Numbered from the stretch's first letter, positions 1 through 10,280 are shown. The stretch: 64,000 nt of DNA from Aestuariivivens sediminicola (GCF_022662015.1 NZ_JAKMCM010000001.1:310001-374000), one strand, 5' to 3'. A program made the numbers and translations. The notes: a model not told the origin generated them from the letters alone.

Positions 1-3000
1 CACATCACCTGATGACTTATCTAATTGTAAAGCGATATCTCCATTATTGGGTACGCCCTTAAAAACATAATTTTGAAGCGTGCTTATATCTATGGATCCG
101 GATGTGCCCTTCATGGTAAAACCTTCTCCGGGCAGCAAAGCCGAGGTTTCCGTAATTTTTGTCCAGGCATTGTAATCATCGGCTGCACCATAGAACTTGT
201 ATAGCCAGCGTGTACTAATGGTTACCGGTGAGGAGGGTGTTTCAGCGTCGGCAGCCGTTGTAGAGGAATCAAAATTAATGCTTTGGTAAGTGGCTGATGT
301 GGTGCCATCATTCAAAATTCCAGAGATCGTATAATTCGTGTTTACATATTCTTCACCTGTTCCCCTTGTTGATGAACTACCGGATATAGGTCCTACCGAG
401 GACGACCAGTAATTGTAATTGTAACTGTTTGCTGTACCCTGTTGATCCCGCTCTAAATAACCCCCACTGTCGGCATCAACTATACTGCCTTCACTTTGTA
501 TAAGCTGGGATTCGCCAACAAGATCAATAACCCCATCCAATTCCAAATAGTGGGAAATGGTTAAGGATTGCCCTGAATTCGTTTCATCCTGTGCTTCATT
601 CGGATCGGCTATGGTTATGGTTCCCGACGTATTGACCAATCCAAGTAACGCTATGTTTCTGTCTCCTGAAGTAATGTCATGTGAGGTCTCGACTATATTC
701 CAGTCAATGTAGGTTTCCCCGTCCAAGCTCAAGGCATTGGGCAACATAATTTCTGAACCATTCATCCACGTACTTTCGGAATCCCATGCGCCATCGGATG
801 CCGATTGATAAGGTAATGGTGTTGTTTGTGAGGCAACAACCAATTTATCCTTTGTAAGGTATTTAATTCTTAAGAAATTGTTGTTATCGGAAAATCCTTC
901 GGCCGTTGAACCACAAAACGAGTTGAAATTATAGTAGGCCTTTAACTTGCTCCATTCAATTGAAGCTACTTCATTACTTACCGCAGCCTGAGGCAATATG
1001 GTACCGTTAACATAATCTGTTCCACTCAAATCAACAGTTTCAATTTCCTGATTCATGAGATACCTTACCTGTTGCTCTGTAAGGGCTTGATCCCAAACAT
1101 AAATTTCGTCTATGCGTCCGAGAAATGGATTTTGAATGGTGTTCTTATCAATATACAAGGCCCCTAATGAAAATTGGTTATAATTAGGGGATGGTGCCAC
1201 AACATTTTGTTCAGATTTATCCAGGACACCATCGACATAAATAAATATAGTTCCACTGTTGTAGACAAATGTAAGTTGATGCCATTTATTGTCAGTTAAG
1301 GCCATTGACGAGGTAAATCTTGGTGTCACGGCATCATCCATCATAACTTCTATCTGATGTGCACTATTCAATCGTAATTGCAATTTATCTCCTTTGGACA
1401 TGATGGTCCGGGTGGTCATCTGACTCGCATCGGCTTTGACCCACGCCGAAATCGTAAAGGCATTTATATTGAGGTTGAGATTGGATTCACCAACCATATA
1501 ATCGTCGGAACCTATCATTACGGAATGATTTTCCTGAAGTTTAGGCGCTTTCCCGAAAGTAAAGTATAAGGTACCATCAAAATCGTACCAGGTCTGCAGA
1601 TTTCCATTGCCATCAGATTTTAATGGAATGACATCGATAATATGATTGTTGGCAAAATTGGCATTATCAGCCACAATTAAGGCATATTCCTCATCGGCGC
1701 CCAATGTAAAACTGCTGAATGCCGCTGAAGGTATGGAAACATATACATTTTCCACATCACCGGATATATCTTCAACGGTTTCGACGATCTTCCAAACTCT
1801 GTCAATCCTCGTCAGGCTTGTTGTTATGCCCGTTGCCACAGTAACTGTATTAGTACTTGTACCACTGTAGGCTCCATTATTACTACCCCAAACCAAAAAG
1901 TCGCCATCTTTATTGAATTCGTTCACGTTGGAACTATTGGTTGAAAATAGTCCATTCAATCCTATGGTAACTTCATTGGTGGTGTTCAGGGTCTTGGATT
2001 GTTTTTGGTTGAGATCTGAGATGGAATCCCTTCCAATTCCTGCAACATGATAGTTAAATCCTGTATTGGCTGACACATCCCAAACTGAGGTGCCAAAAGA
2101 ATTGATGTAATCTTTTTGAGCTTCGTTAGAACTCCCTAGGGTAATCCCATATTTTATGGCCAAATACGATTCTATCTTCTGTCTATCTGCATCCGGTACG
2201 CGCTCGGCGAAGGTGAATATTTCAGCGACGCGACCATTTAAACTTCCGGCCACATCATAATTTTTACCAATCCAGTATGGGGTACCCAAAGTAACATCAG
2301 GTTCCGGAATGGTATCGATAGAACCGACATTTTCAAAGGCCACATCGCTCACTGAAGACGTGGTTAAGATACTGGAGTTATAGAGTATCTCCTGACCCGT
2401 TGGAGTAGTGTCGGAATTATTCCTAATATTTATAATTCCGGCCGTAGCGTAAGAACTGCTTATTTCAGCTTCACCATTAAAACTTCCGCCTCCAGGTACA
2501 TCCTGCTGATAGGATAAGGTTTCATCCGTAAATTCAGAAGAATAATCTCCAAAACCAACACCGGTCATATCGCCGGCATTGCCTGAATCTGTTCCGGCAA
2601 AGATGGTGTTTCTGGAAGATGCACTTGTCATGGCAGTATCCGGAACCATGACAATAAAAATATCCTGGCTGTAAAAGCCGTTGGAACTGTTGTACATGAA
2701 TTGTTCGTTACTTCCACCATCGTTCTCAAATTGCAGTACTGGATTAAAGTTTATATTGTTACTCGCATCGTCTATGTAGGTTGGTTCTTTTCCGGAATCC
2801 GCACTGGCATCCTTGCTATTGGTACCGACATCGGCCCAATTGGATACCTTGGAACTCCCATCTTTTGTTATCCCTCTTGAGGCCTTCAACCATAATCTGA
2901 AATCGGCCGTTATACCCCCTGGACCAGGGATATTAAAATCGAACATCTCTGCACTTACATCAAAGGTAAACGTCGTATTATCGGAATTTGAAATACTAAT

Positions 3001-3771
3001 GGTAGAGGTTAGCGTTCCTGTTGTTTGAGGATCTGTTATCGGAGCAGTGAATGTAATGATGAAAATAATATAGGATCCGGGATTGATACTTTGTGTTAAG
3101 GCGGTCGGTGTATAATCAGGGAGCAATACATAGGGTGCCACAGTAAAATCGCTTAAGGAACTGGTAATGGAGGTGACGTCTAAGGGACAACTCCCTGTAC
3201 TGGCTACAATAAAGTTTCGAGTAACGGAGGCCCCTTCTTCGACCACACCAAAATAGGTGCCATTGGTTGCCGAAGTTACGGTTGAACCATGAGAAATATC
3301 GGCGAAAGGGGATCCTCCCAGGACGTTTATTTCCGGCGATCCCTCTAAGGTAAACTCAAAGGTAAAATCGCCATTATTACCGTTGAGGGCAATGGTTACC
3401 AAGGTGCTATTGGCACAACCCCCATTCACATTGGTTATGGTAAAATCGGTATATTTATCGCCATTACTACAGGCCTCCGGTTTAATGTTCTTGGGCAGAT
3501 TTTCGTGACTCAAGGCAAAGCCGGTGGACGGATCCAAAGTAATATCCTGCACCTTTAAATTGGCACATTTCCCACCACCTGTAATCACATTTCTAATTCT
3601 AAAAGACAGGGCATTACCGGCCGTAATGCTTATTATATCGTACTCATATACACGCTGACCTCCTATAATCTCAACTTGTATATCGCCTTGTGAATTTCCA
3701 TTAAAGTAAAAGATACAACAGATGAGGGCCGTTACAAATACCTTTACCTTTAAATTTGAGAGTGCATTCAT
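1..3771 (-). CDS. Large secreted LamG-domain surface protein, 3' end outside window
   Basis: A minus-strand reading frame stays open for 1257 codons from an ATG at 3771 to the window edge, so the C-terminus is missing. The N-terminus is a signal peptide (basic start, hydrophobic stretch FVTALICCIFYF, about 28 residues). A region near residues 130-250 resembles choice-of-anchor D repeats. Around residues 290-540 is the flavobacterial LamG-like block that begins with WLKAS and ends with the segment around YLAIKYGITLG. A second, clearer LamG/concanavalin-like domain lies near residues 760-880 (AFTISAWVK, KWHQLTFVY, YVDGVLD). Proteins of this build usually carry a C-terminal type IX secretion sorting domain, which would lie outside the window; this is inference, supported by porT at 11011. 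The exact ligand is unknown; adhesion or glycan binding is likely. Confidence 0.85.
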   Translation of the reverse strand, partial: MNALSNLKVKVFVTALICCIFYFNGNSQGDIQVEIIGGQRVYEYDIISITAGNALSFRIRNVITGGGKCANLKVQDITLDPSTGFALSHENLPKNIKPEACSNGDKYTDFTITNVNGGCANSTLVTIALNGNNGDFTFEFTLEGSPEINVLGGSPFADISHGSTVTSATNGTYFGVVEEGASVTRNFIVASTGSCPLDVTSITSSLSDFTVAPYVLLPDYTPTALTQSINPGSYIIFIITFTAPITDPQTTGTLTSTISISNSDNTTFTFDVSAEMFDFNIPGPGGITADFRLWLKASRGITKDGSSKVSNWADVGTNSKDASADSGKEPTYIDDASNNINFNPVLQFENDGGSNEQFMYNSSNGFYSQDIFIVMVPDTAMTSASSRNTIFAGTDSGNAGDMTGVGFGDYSSEFTDETLSYQQDVPGGGSFNGEAEISSSYATAGIINIRNNSDTTPTGQEILYNSSILTTSSVSDVAFENVGSIDTIPEPDVTLGTPYWIGKNYDVAGSLNGRVAEIFTFAERVPDADRQKIESYLAIKYGITLGSSNEAQKDYINSFGTSVWDVSANTGFNYHVAGIGRDSISDLNQKQSKTLNTTNEVTIGLNGLFSTNSSNVNEFNKDGDFLVWGSNNGAYSGTSTNTVTVATGITTSLTRIDRVWKIVETVEDISGDVENVYVSIPSAAFSSFTLGADEEYALIVADNANFANNHIIDVIPLKSDGNGNLQTWYDFDGTLYFTFGKAPKLQENHSVMIGSDDYMVGESNLNLNINAFTISAWVKADASQMTTRTIMSKGDKLQLRLNSAHQIEVMMDDAVTPRFTSSMALTDNKWHQLTFVYNSGTIFIYVDGVLDKSEQNVVAPSPNYNQFSLGALYIDKNTIQNPFLGRIDEIYVWDQALTEQQVRYLMNQEIETVDLSGTDYVNGTILPQAAVSNEVASIEWSKLKAYYNFNSFCGSTAEGFSDNNNFLRIKYLTKDKLVVASQTTPLPYQSASDGAWDSESTWMNGSEIMLPNALSLDGETYIDWNIVETSHDITSGDRNIALLGLVNTSGTITIADPNEAQDETNSGQSLTISHYLELDGVIDLVGESQLIQSEGSIVDADSGGYLERDQQGTANSYNYNYWSSSVGPISGSSSTRGTGEEYVNTNYTISGILNDGTTSATYQSINFDSSTTAADAETPSSPVTISTRWLYKFYGAADDYNAWTKITETSALLPGEGFTMKGTSGSIDISTLQNYVFKGVPNNGDIALQLDKSSGDV

Positions 3772-4035
3772 AAATTTGTTACCAATAGCGTTTACTGGCC
3801 CAAAAATAGAATCTTTATTGATTTATTTACGATAAAGTGTACAAAATATCCGTTTAAATGCAATTTTTTTACCGTTTATCGATAAATAAACGTAAATACT
3901 TACATTATTTGTAGGTAATTCTAAACATTATGCCGCCAAAATAGCAAAACTATCAGAAAAAATACACAAAAAACGTCTTTATCCCGCTCAATAAAGCAAC
4001 GCATGTCGTGTATCTCATGAATTATGCGATCAATT
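3772..4035. other. Intergenic region upstream of the LamG gene
   Basis: This 264-bp AT-rich gap separates the rsmG stop from the LamG gene start, both on the minus strand. It should hold the promoter of the large surface protein. I found no exact TTG-N18-TAnnTTTG match and no convincing terminator for rsmG. Confidence 0.4.
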
Positions 4036-4665
4036 TTAATGGGTATACCTCAAAGGGAGGTGCACCACTTTCTTGGTTACAAAAAAATCTTCCTTGAAAT
4101 AATCCTTCAAATTATATATTTGTGCGGATTGAAAATTCTGAAGTTCTGTACTCAGATCGCCGCCTTTCAAGTAGAGTATCCCGTTTTTTAAATCGTGCTT
4201 CTGTTGTTTTGCGATTTTACCTTCTACCCAATGCACGAAAGTCGGCATAACGGCCACCGCCCGACTCACAATAAAATCGTAATGTCCCTCTACGTTTTCC
4301 ACCCGATCATGGCTCGTTCTGACATTTGTTAAGCCCAAACCGGCAACAACTTCATCAACGACCTTAATTTTTTTTCCAATACTGTCCACCAAGTGAAAGG
4401 AGGATTCCGGAAACATAATGGCCAAAGGTACTCCTGGAAAACCACCCCCGGTACCGACATCTAAAATTCGACTCCCGGGCCTAAATTGCACCACTTTGGC
4501 TATGCCCAACGCATGTAACACATGTCTTAAATATAACTCCTCTATATCCTTGCGAGACACAACATTAATTTTTAGATTCCAATCTTTATAGAGCGCTTCA
4601 AGACCTCGAAACTTATGAATCTGATCAGTTGTCAACTCCGGGAAATAGTTAAGAATAAGGTCCAT
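4036..4665 (-). CDS. rsmG: 16S rRNA (guanine-527-N7)-methyltransferase RsmG (GidB)
   Basis: The 209-residue protein matches RsmG in length and motifs. It has the SAM-binding segment ILDVGTGGGFPGVPLAI near residues 67-83, followed by LVDSIGKKIKVV and the SRAVA segment typical of the family. It methylates N7 of G527 in 16S rRNA, in the cytoplasm; loss in other bacteria gives low-level streptomycin resistance. It is transcribed divergently from the desaturase gene, with 144 bp between them. Start at 4665 gives the usual short N-terminus (MDLILNYFP). The identification is firm. Confidence 0.95.
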   Translation of the reverse strand: MDLILNYFPELTTDQIHKFRGLEALYKDWNLKINVVSRKDIEELYLRHVLHALGIAKVVQFRPGSRILDVGTGGGFPGVPLAIMFPESSFHLVDSIGKKIKVVDEVVAGLGLTNVRTSHDRVENVEGHYDFIVSRAVAVMPTFVHWVEGKIAKQQKHDLKNGILYLKGGDLSTELQNFQSAQIYNLKDYFKEDFFVTKKVVHLPLRYTH

Positions 4666-4726
4666 CTTTGTTAAATTTTGAACAAAAATATAGTTTTTAT
4701 ATACATTTTTTTGCGTTAAAACGTTA

Positions 4727-4755
4727 TTAGTTACATTCGTTTATAACTATATTTG
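4727..4755 (+). promoter_or_regulatory. Candidate primary-sigma promoter of the desaturase gene
   Basis: The -7 element TATATTTG (4748-4755) matches the Bacteroidota consensus TAnnTTTG. At the right distance (18 nt) there is TTA in place of TTG. The predicted start of transcription is about 4761, 49 nt ahead of the ATG. Confidence 0.5.
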
Positions 4756-4809
4756 CCTCAAAATTGGAGTCAATTAACACATTGTTAAATTCCATAAAAA
4801 ATTAATAGC

Positions 4810-5910
4810 ATGTTGAATAAGTCCCTTTCATTTTCTCGTAAAGATTCTGCAAATTTCTTCAGAACATTAAACAAGCGTGTCAACACCTATTTTAAAGAGA
4901 ATGAAATTAAAAGAACCGGGAACTGGAAACTATGGGTAAAAACCATAGTGATGTTTTCTCTTTTTTTAACACCTTACTTCTTAATTCTGACCCTGGATAT
5001 TCCGGGTTGGTTGCAATTGTTGTTAACCATAGTCATGGGAATTGGAATGGCCGGAGTGGGAATGAATGTAATGCACGATGGAAACCACGGCTCCTATTCC
5101 AACAAGGAATGGATTAACCGTCTTATGGGAAGCAGCATCTATATATTAGCCGGGAACGTTTACAATTGGAAAGTTCAGCATAACGTGCTTCATCATACCT
5201 ATACCAATATCCATGGCCACGACGAAGATTTAGACGCCGGTCGAATATTGCGATTTACGGAGCATTCGGAATGGAAGTGGTATCATAAGTTCCAACATTA
5301 CTACTCGGTATTGCTCTATGGGCTGCTCACTATAAATTGGGCTATTACTACGGACTGGACCCAAATGAAGCGTTACATGAAGCGTAAATTATCTTATGGA
5401 AAATTCCCTGATCCAGTTTGGAATTGGAGCAAATTAGTAATTTCCAAAGTGATTTATGTGGGCATTTGGATAGTGATACCCATGTTGTTTTTAGACATTG
5501 CCTGGTGGAAAATATTGTTAGGTTTCTTTGTGATGCACTACACTGCAGGATTAATATTAAGTGTTGTTTTTCAACTCGCCCATGTTATGGAGGATGCCGA
5601 AATGCCTAAACCGGAAAAAGATGGCACCATGAAAAACACCTGGGCTGTTCATCAACTTAAAACCACGGTTAATTTCAGTACCAAAAACAAAATTGTGAAT
5701 TGGTTTACCGGTGGCTTGAATCATCAGGTGGAACACCATATTTTCCCCCACATCAGTCATATTCATTATACTAAGATTTCGAAGATCGTTAAAGAAACAG
5801 CCAAAGAATTCAATTTACCATACAACGAATACAAATCCACACGTAAAGCCATTATTGCCCATTTTAAACATTTAAAGGAGATGGGCGTGAAACCGGCCTT
5901 ACACGTTTAA
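4810..5910 (+). CDS. Membrane fatty acid desaturase (acyl-CoA/acyl-lipid type)
   Basis: The 366-residue membrane protein has the three histidine boxes of the FADS di-iron desaturase family: HDGNH near residue 89, HNVLHH near residue 124 and HQVEHH near residue 305. Hydrophobic segments near residues 45-85 and 205-255 supply the membrane spans. The enzyme inserts a double bond into a fatty acyl chain using O2 and an electron donor; the third box with Q-x-x-H-H resembles linoleoyl-CoA/front-end desaturases, but regiospecificity cannot be read from sequence. It may be cotranscribed with the aminotransferase that starts 20 bp downstream. A role in membrane fluidity is inferred. Confidence 0.9.
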   Translation: MLNKSLSFSRKDSANFFRTLNKRVNTYFKENEIKRTGNWKLWVKTIVMFSLFLTPYFLILTLDIPGWLQLLLTIVMGIGMAGVGMNVMHDGNHGSYSNKEWINRLMGSSIYILAGNVYNWKVQHNVLHHTYTNIHGHDEDLDAGRILRFTEHSEWKWYHKFQHYYSVLLYGLLTINWAITTDWTQMKRYMKRKLSYGKFPDPVWNWSKLVISKVIYVGIWIVIPMLFLDIAWWKILLGFFVMHYTAGLILSVVFQLAHVMEDAEMPKPEKDGTMKNTWAVHQLKTTVNFSTKNKIVNWFTGGLNHQVEHHIFPHISHIHYTKISKIVKETAKEFNLPYNEYKSTRKAIIAHFKHLKEMGVKPALHV

Positions 5911-5930
5911 CTATTACTTATTAAAAATAC

Positions 5931-7115
5931 ATGCAATTATTATCTGATAGAGTTTTAAATATGTCTACATCGGCTACGCTAGCTATGGCCGCGAAGGCGA
6001 GGGAATTAAGAGGCGAAGGTAGAGATATTATTGGATTAAGTCTTGGCGAACCGGACTTTAACACCCCGGATTTCATTAAAGACGCAGCCATTCAGGCGAT
6101 CCATGATAACTATAACTCCTATTCTCCTGTGGATGGTTATGCCGATTTAAAGCAAGCCATCATTACCAAATTTAAAAGGGATAATAATCTAGATTACACC
6201 CCCTCTCAAATTGTTGTGTCTACAGGCGCCAAACAATGTCTGGCCAATATAGCCGGTGTGATGTTGAACAAGGAGGATGAAGTTATTTTACCATGTCCGT
6301 ATTGGGTAAGTTATTCTGATATCGTCAAACTTAATGAAGGTGTTCCTGTGGAAGTACAGACGACGATCGATACAGATTTTAAGATGACTCCTGAACAGCT
6401 TGAAAATGCGATTACCCCAAAAACCAAGATGATTTGGTATAGCTCGCCCTGTAATCCGAGTGGTTCGGTTTATAGTAAAGAAGAACTCAGGGCCCTGGCC
6501 GATGTTTTGGTAAAATACCCCGATATCTATGTGGTGTCTGATGAAATTTACGAGCACATCAATTACATTGGCGGTCATGCGAGTATGGCTGGGTTCGAAG
6601 ACATGTACGATAGAACCATAACTGTAAATGGTGTTTCCAAAGCCTTTGCAATGACTGGTTGGCGTATTGGTTTTATTGGAGCTCCCGAAAAAATTGCAAG
6701 AGCCTGTAATAAATTACAAGGTCAAATTACCAGTGGTGCCAATTGCATTGCACAGCGTGCTGTAATAACTGCTTTAAATGAACCTCCCTCGAGAGTCCAA
6801 TATATGATCGATGAATTTAAAGAACGTCGGGATTTGGTATTGGAATTATTAAACGGAATTGAAGGTTTTAAGACCAACATTCCTGATGGTGCATTTTATG
6901 TTTTCCCGAATGTGTCCTACTATTTTGGAAAAACCTTGCATGGTACACCTATCAATAATGCGACCGATTTTTCTCTTTACCTGTTGGAAGAGGCTTTGGT
7001 GGCCACTGTAACGGGTGATGCCTTTGGTAACCCGGATTGTATTCGGATATCGTATGCAGCCTCCAAAGCGCAAATTATAGAAGCCATAAAGCGGATTAAG
7101 AACGCCGTTAGCTAA
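5931..7115 (+). CDS. PLP-dependent aminotransferase, aspartate aminotransferase class I type
   Basis: This 394-residue protein is a fold-type I class I aminotransferase of the Ib aspartate aminotransferase group. The N-terminus has the group's LSLGEPDFNTP segment. The substrate and PLP-binding signature YSSPCNPSGS lies near residue 170 and SDEIYEHI near 205. The Schiff-base lysine is Lys237 in VSKAFAMTGWRIGF. It most likely converts aspartate and 2-oxoglutarate to oxaloacetate and glutamate, though relatives also accept prephenate or aromatic substrates. It follows the desaturase after only 20 bp, which suggests shared transcription rather than shared function. Confidence 0.93.
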   Translation: MQLLSDRVLNMSTSATLAMAAKARELRGEGRDIIGLSLGEPDFNTPDFIKDAAIQAIHDNYNSYSPVDGYADLKQAIITKFKRDNNLDYTPSQIVVSTGAKQCLANIAGVMLNKEDEVILPCPYWVSYSDIVKLNEGVPVEVQTTIDTDFKMTPEQLENAITPKTKMIWYSSPCNPSGSVYSKEELRALADVLVKYPDIYVVSDEIYEHINYIGGHASMAGFEDMYDRTITVNGVSKAFAMTGWRIGFIGAPEKIARACNKLQGQITSGANCIAQRAVITALNEPPSRVQYMIDEFKERRDLVLELLNGIEGFKTNIPDGAFYVFPNVSYYFGKTLHGTPINNATDFSLYLLEEALVATVTGDAFGNPDCIRISYAASKAQIIEAIKRIKNAVS

Positions 7116-7138
7116 AGAAATAAAGGTTTAAAACTTTA

Positions 7139-7204
7139 AGGCCTGTTGGGTTGTCGCGAATAATTTTGTTGTAATAAAGTGGCACACTAACAGGTCTTTT
7201 TTTT
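7139..7204 (+). terminator. Possible terminator after the aminotransferase gene
   Basis: GGCCTGTT (about 7140-7147) can pair with AACAGGTC (about 7189-7196), followed at once by a run of eight T. The loop is about 40 nt, long for an intrinsic terminator, so confidence is limited. Confidence 0.45.
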
Positions 7205-7246
7205 ACAGAAATACGATTTTAATTCAAGGTATGGGCTAAAAACACC

Positions 7247-8740
7247 TTATCGGTTTCTCCAGAAGAAAGGGGTAAATAAGATCAGTACCGTAAACAATTC
7301 CAACCGGCCTATTAACATCAAGAAAGAACACCACCATTTTCCAATTACAGGCATGGCAGAAAAATTATTAACCGGACCAAAATCGCCTAAAGCCGGACCC
7401 ACATTCCCCAAACTCGAAGCTGCTGCTCCTATAGAGGACTGAAAGTCCAAACCCAACATGGAAAAGCCCAACGATCCTACGATAAAGCTCAGCATATACA
7501 GAATAAAAAATGCCAGAATATTAAATACAATATCCCCGGAAATAGCCCTTTTATTATATCTTACCGGAACGATCGCACTTGGATGTAATGTGCGTTTGAA
7601 TTCTAAGAATCCATTTTTAATCATGAGTAAATGTCTCACCACCTTAACGCCGCCCGCAGTACTGCCGGAGGATCCACCCAAAAACATTAATCCAAAGAAA
7701 AATACCACCAAAAACGGTGTCCACATGGTGTAGTCCGCAGAGACAAAACCTGTTGTGGTTACTATGGCTACGACCTGAAACAAACCATGCCTAAAGGCAC
7801 TTTCGGCTTCACCCCAAACCATGGGGTGTGCTACTGTTGACCTTGTAGGGTCCGCAAATAGGTAAATCGTCAATGCCGCCACAACTGTAAATACAGCAAC
7901 AAACCAAAAATAGAGTTTAAATTCTTCATCCCTCAGTATCTTTTGGATTCTTCCTTTAAAGGCAAAATAGCTCAAAACGAAGTTCATCCCTGCCAGGAAC
8001 ATAAAGAGGATAACAATATATTGAATGACAGGCTGTCCGTTATAAAAGGCCAAACTTGCATTTTTTGTAGAAAATCCACCGGTAGAAAGTGTTGCCATTG
8101 AATGGTTTATGGCATCAAAAAAAGGCATTCCGGCCACGCTTAACAAGAAGGTTTCTATTGCGGTAAAACTAAAATAAATCAACCATAAGCGTTTAGCCGT
8201 ATCGGTAATTCGAGGATGCAACTTATCAGCACTTGGACCCGGAGCCTCGGCAGCAAATAATTCCATCCCTCCAATACCTAACAACGGCAATATCGCTATG
8301 GCCAAAACAATTATACCCATACCACCAATCCAATGTGTCAGACTTCGCCAGAACAGCACGCCATGGGGAACAGCTTCGATATTGTTTAAAATGGATGCGC
8401 CGGTTGTCGTATAGCCTGACATGGTCTCGAAAAAGGCATTTGTAAAACTGGGTATCGTCCCCGAAAGGAAATACGGCAGGGTTCCTGAAAGTGCCATTAT
8501 GATCCAACCGAATGACACCACGATATACCCCTCGCGTTTGTTCATTTCTTTCTTATGATCCAATGAGGAGAGCATAAAAATGGCACCGATCACAAGGACA
8601 GACAGGCCGGACATAAGCAACCTAAAGGTAACACCATCCTGGTAAATGAAACTAACCAAGGTTGAGATTAGCATGAATCCGCCATTGAATAATAATAACA
8701 GACCAAAAAAATGAATGATTATTTTTAGATTAAGTTTCAC
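7247..8740 (-). CDS. trkH: Potassium uptake membrane subunit TrkH
   Basis: The 497-residue protein has the TrkH/KtrB build of four M1-P-M2 repeats. The selectivity-filter loops are visible: SGYTTTGAS, LSTGGFST, VTTTGFVS and SLGNVGPAL, each with the central glycine. It forms the K+ translocating unit in the inner membrane. It lies 17 bp downstream of trkA in the same direction, so the two make one operon encoding a complete Trk-type uptake system. Length is close to the E. coli protein. No odd features were seen. Confidence 0.95.
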   Translation of the reverse strand: MKLNLKIIIHFFGLLLLFNGGFMLISTLVSFIYQDGVTFRLLMSGLSVLVIGAIFMLSSLDHKKEMNKREGYIVVSFGWIIMALSGTLPYFLSGTIPSFTNAFFETMSGYTTTGASILNNIEAVPHGVLFWRSLTHWIGGMGIIVLAIAILPLLGIGGMELFAAEAPGPSADKLHPRITDTAKRLWLIYFSFTAIETFLLSVAGMPFFDAINHSMATLSTGGFSTKNASLAFYNGQPVIQYIVILFMFLAGMNFVLSYFAFKGRIQKILRDEEFKLYFWFVAVFTVVAALTIYLFADPTRSTVAHPMVWGEAESAFRHGLFQVVAIVTTTGFVSADYTMWTPFLVVFFFGLMFLGGSSGSTAGGVKVVRHLLMIKNGFLEFKRTLHPSAIVPVRYNKRAISGDIVFNILAFFILYMLSFIVGSLGFSMLGLDFQSSIGAAASSLGNVGPALGDFGPVNNFSAMPVIGKWWCSFLMLIGRLELFTVLILFTPFFWRNR

Positions 8741-8757
8741 TGAACTAATTTCTTAGG

Positions 8758-10107
8758 CTAAAAGAAAAAGCTTTCCACTTTTTTAATAGACTCAGGTAAA
8801 CAACACACCACAACTCTGTCTTTTGCCTGAATCTTAAAATCGCCAAGAGCAAGCATACCCTGTCCATTTCGTATAACCCCACCTATAATGGCTGATAATG
8901 GAAAATTCAATTCTTTAATTATCTTATTGCAAATTTTAGAGTTCGCATTCACCACAAACTCAAGTAACTCCGCATCCATACTGCTTAATTTGGTCATGGC
9001 TACCACATTACCCTTTCTTATATATCTAAAAATACTGTTTGCAGCTAGGAGCTTTTTATTTATCAATGTATCGATCCCTATTGAATGAGAAAGCTCAAAA
9101 TAATCAATATTCTCAACAAGGGCTATGGTTTTCTTTACACCTTTATTTTTAGCCATGAGACTTGAGATGATATTGGTTTCAGAATTTCCAGTAACTGCGA
9201 TAAAAGCATCCATTTCTTCAATATTCTCTTCCTCCAGGAGTTCTACATTTCTTCCATCTGCATTAATGATTAAGGTATTAGGTAAGCGATCAGCAAGTTC
9301 GAAGGCGCGTTCTTTATTATTTTCGATAACTTTAATGTTAAACCTGCCATTTGAAAGACTTTTTGCAGTTTTCCTGCCAATGCGACCCCCACCCAGAATC
9401 ATCACATTTCTGATTTCAGTCTTAAATAAGCCTGCTAACCGGCACAGCTCATCATCCCCCCCTTTAGAGGTAATAAACACGACATGATCACCTTCTAGAA
9501 ATAATGTATCTCCGCGCGGTATGGTTGTGAGATGGGAGCCATAGCGCTGAATAGCTATGGGAACAAAGTGCAAATTAGGAATTAATTTGGCCGCATCCTT
9601 AACCGATTTTCCAACAATCTGAGCATTTTTGGTAAGGTTTAATCCCAACATGGTTAGTGCGCCATCTTCAAATTCATAGGTATCATTGAATACGGATTGG
9701 TTTAAAAGTAATTCTATTTCCTTTGCTGCTAATTGTTCCGGTGAAATTAACTCGTCTATTCCAAATTTTGTGAAACCGACCTCGTCTTTGAAATCGATAA
9801 ATTCGGTATTTGATATACGTGCAATCGTTTTATTGGCACCCAACTGCTTGGCCAATACACAAGCAGTTATATTGGTAGTTTGTGACGATGTTACCGCAAT
9901 GAACAATTCGGCTGAGGACACCCGTGCTTCATTCAACAATCGTATGGACGTCGCATCGCCATTTAAAACCTTGATATCTAAATGTGTTTCGGCATAAACA
10001 AGATTATGTTTATTCGGATCGATTAAGGTAATTTCCTGAGATTCGTAGGATAGTAATTTTGCCAAATGAAACCCAACTTCTCCAGCTCCAGCAATAATTA
10101 TTTTCAT
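8758..10107 (-). CDS. trkA: Trk system potassium uptake regulatory subunit TrkA
   Basis: The 449-residue cytoplasmic protein has two tandem RCK halves. The first Rossmann nucleotide-binding motif is GAGEVGFHLA at residues 6-15, with acidic LIDPN after it; the second is GGGRIGRKTA near residue 236. Each half is followed by a TrkA-C domain ending in a conserved CLPES-like segment. It binds NAD(H)/ATP and gates TrkH. As first gene of the trkA-trkH operon it is divergent from ubiE, with 173 bp between. The full-length doubled form matches E. coli TrkA rather than the single-domain KtrA. Confidence 0.95.
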   Translation of the reverse strand: MKIIIAGAGEVGFHLAKLLSYESQEITLIDPNKHNLVYAETHLDIKVLNGDATSIRLLNEARVSSAELFIAVTSSQTTNITACVLAKQLGANKTIARISNTEFIDFKDEVGFTKFGIDELISPEQLAAKEIELLLNQSVFNDTYEFEDGALTMLGLNLTKNAQIVGKSVKDAAKLIPNLHFVPIAIQRYGSHLTTIPRGDTLFLEGDHVVFITSKGGDDELCRLAGLFKTEIRNVMILGGGRIGRKTAKSLSNGRFNIKVIENNKERAFELADRLPNTLIINADGRNVELLEEENIEEMDAFIAVTGNSETNIISSLMAKNKGVKKTIALVENIDYFELSHSIGIDTLINKKLLAANSIFRYIRKGNVVAMTKLSSMDAELLEFVVNANSKICNKIIKELNFPLSAIIGGVIRNGQGMLALGDFKIQAKDRVVVCCLPESIKKVESFFF

Positions 10108-10256
10108 AATGTATTTCTTATTGTTCTTTGACGGTCATGATATTCCTGCTTCAGGGCAGTTTCATAGAATAACCTGGCTAATAAGAAAAACAAAGATATA
10201 CATTTTAACCTTACGCAATTATTCGTTGTCAAGTTTCTTAATGCCCTGCAATAGTT

Positions 10257-10264
10257 TATATTTG
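10257..10264 (+). promoter_or_regulatory. Candidate -7 element of the ubiE promoter
   Basis: TATATTTG fits TAnnTTTG exactly and lies 16 nt ahead of the TTG start of ubiE. No TTG is found at the expected -33 position, so this is a partial match. If used, the mRNA leader would be only about 10 nt. Confidence 0.4.
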
Positions 10265-10280
10265 TCAAAAAAAAATAAGT

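Noticed and set aside
1378-3028. Short plus-strand frames inside the LamG gene
   Set aside because: They are antisense to a 1257-codon open frame with clear domains.
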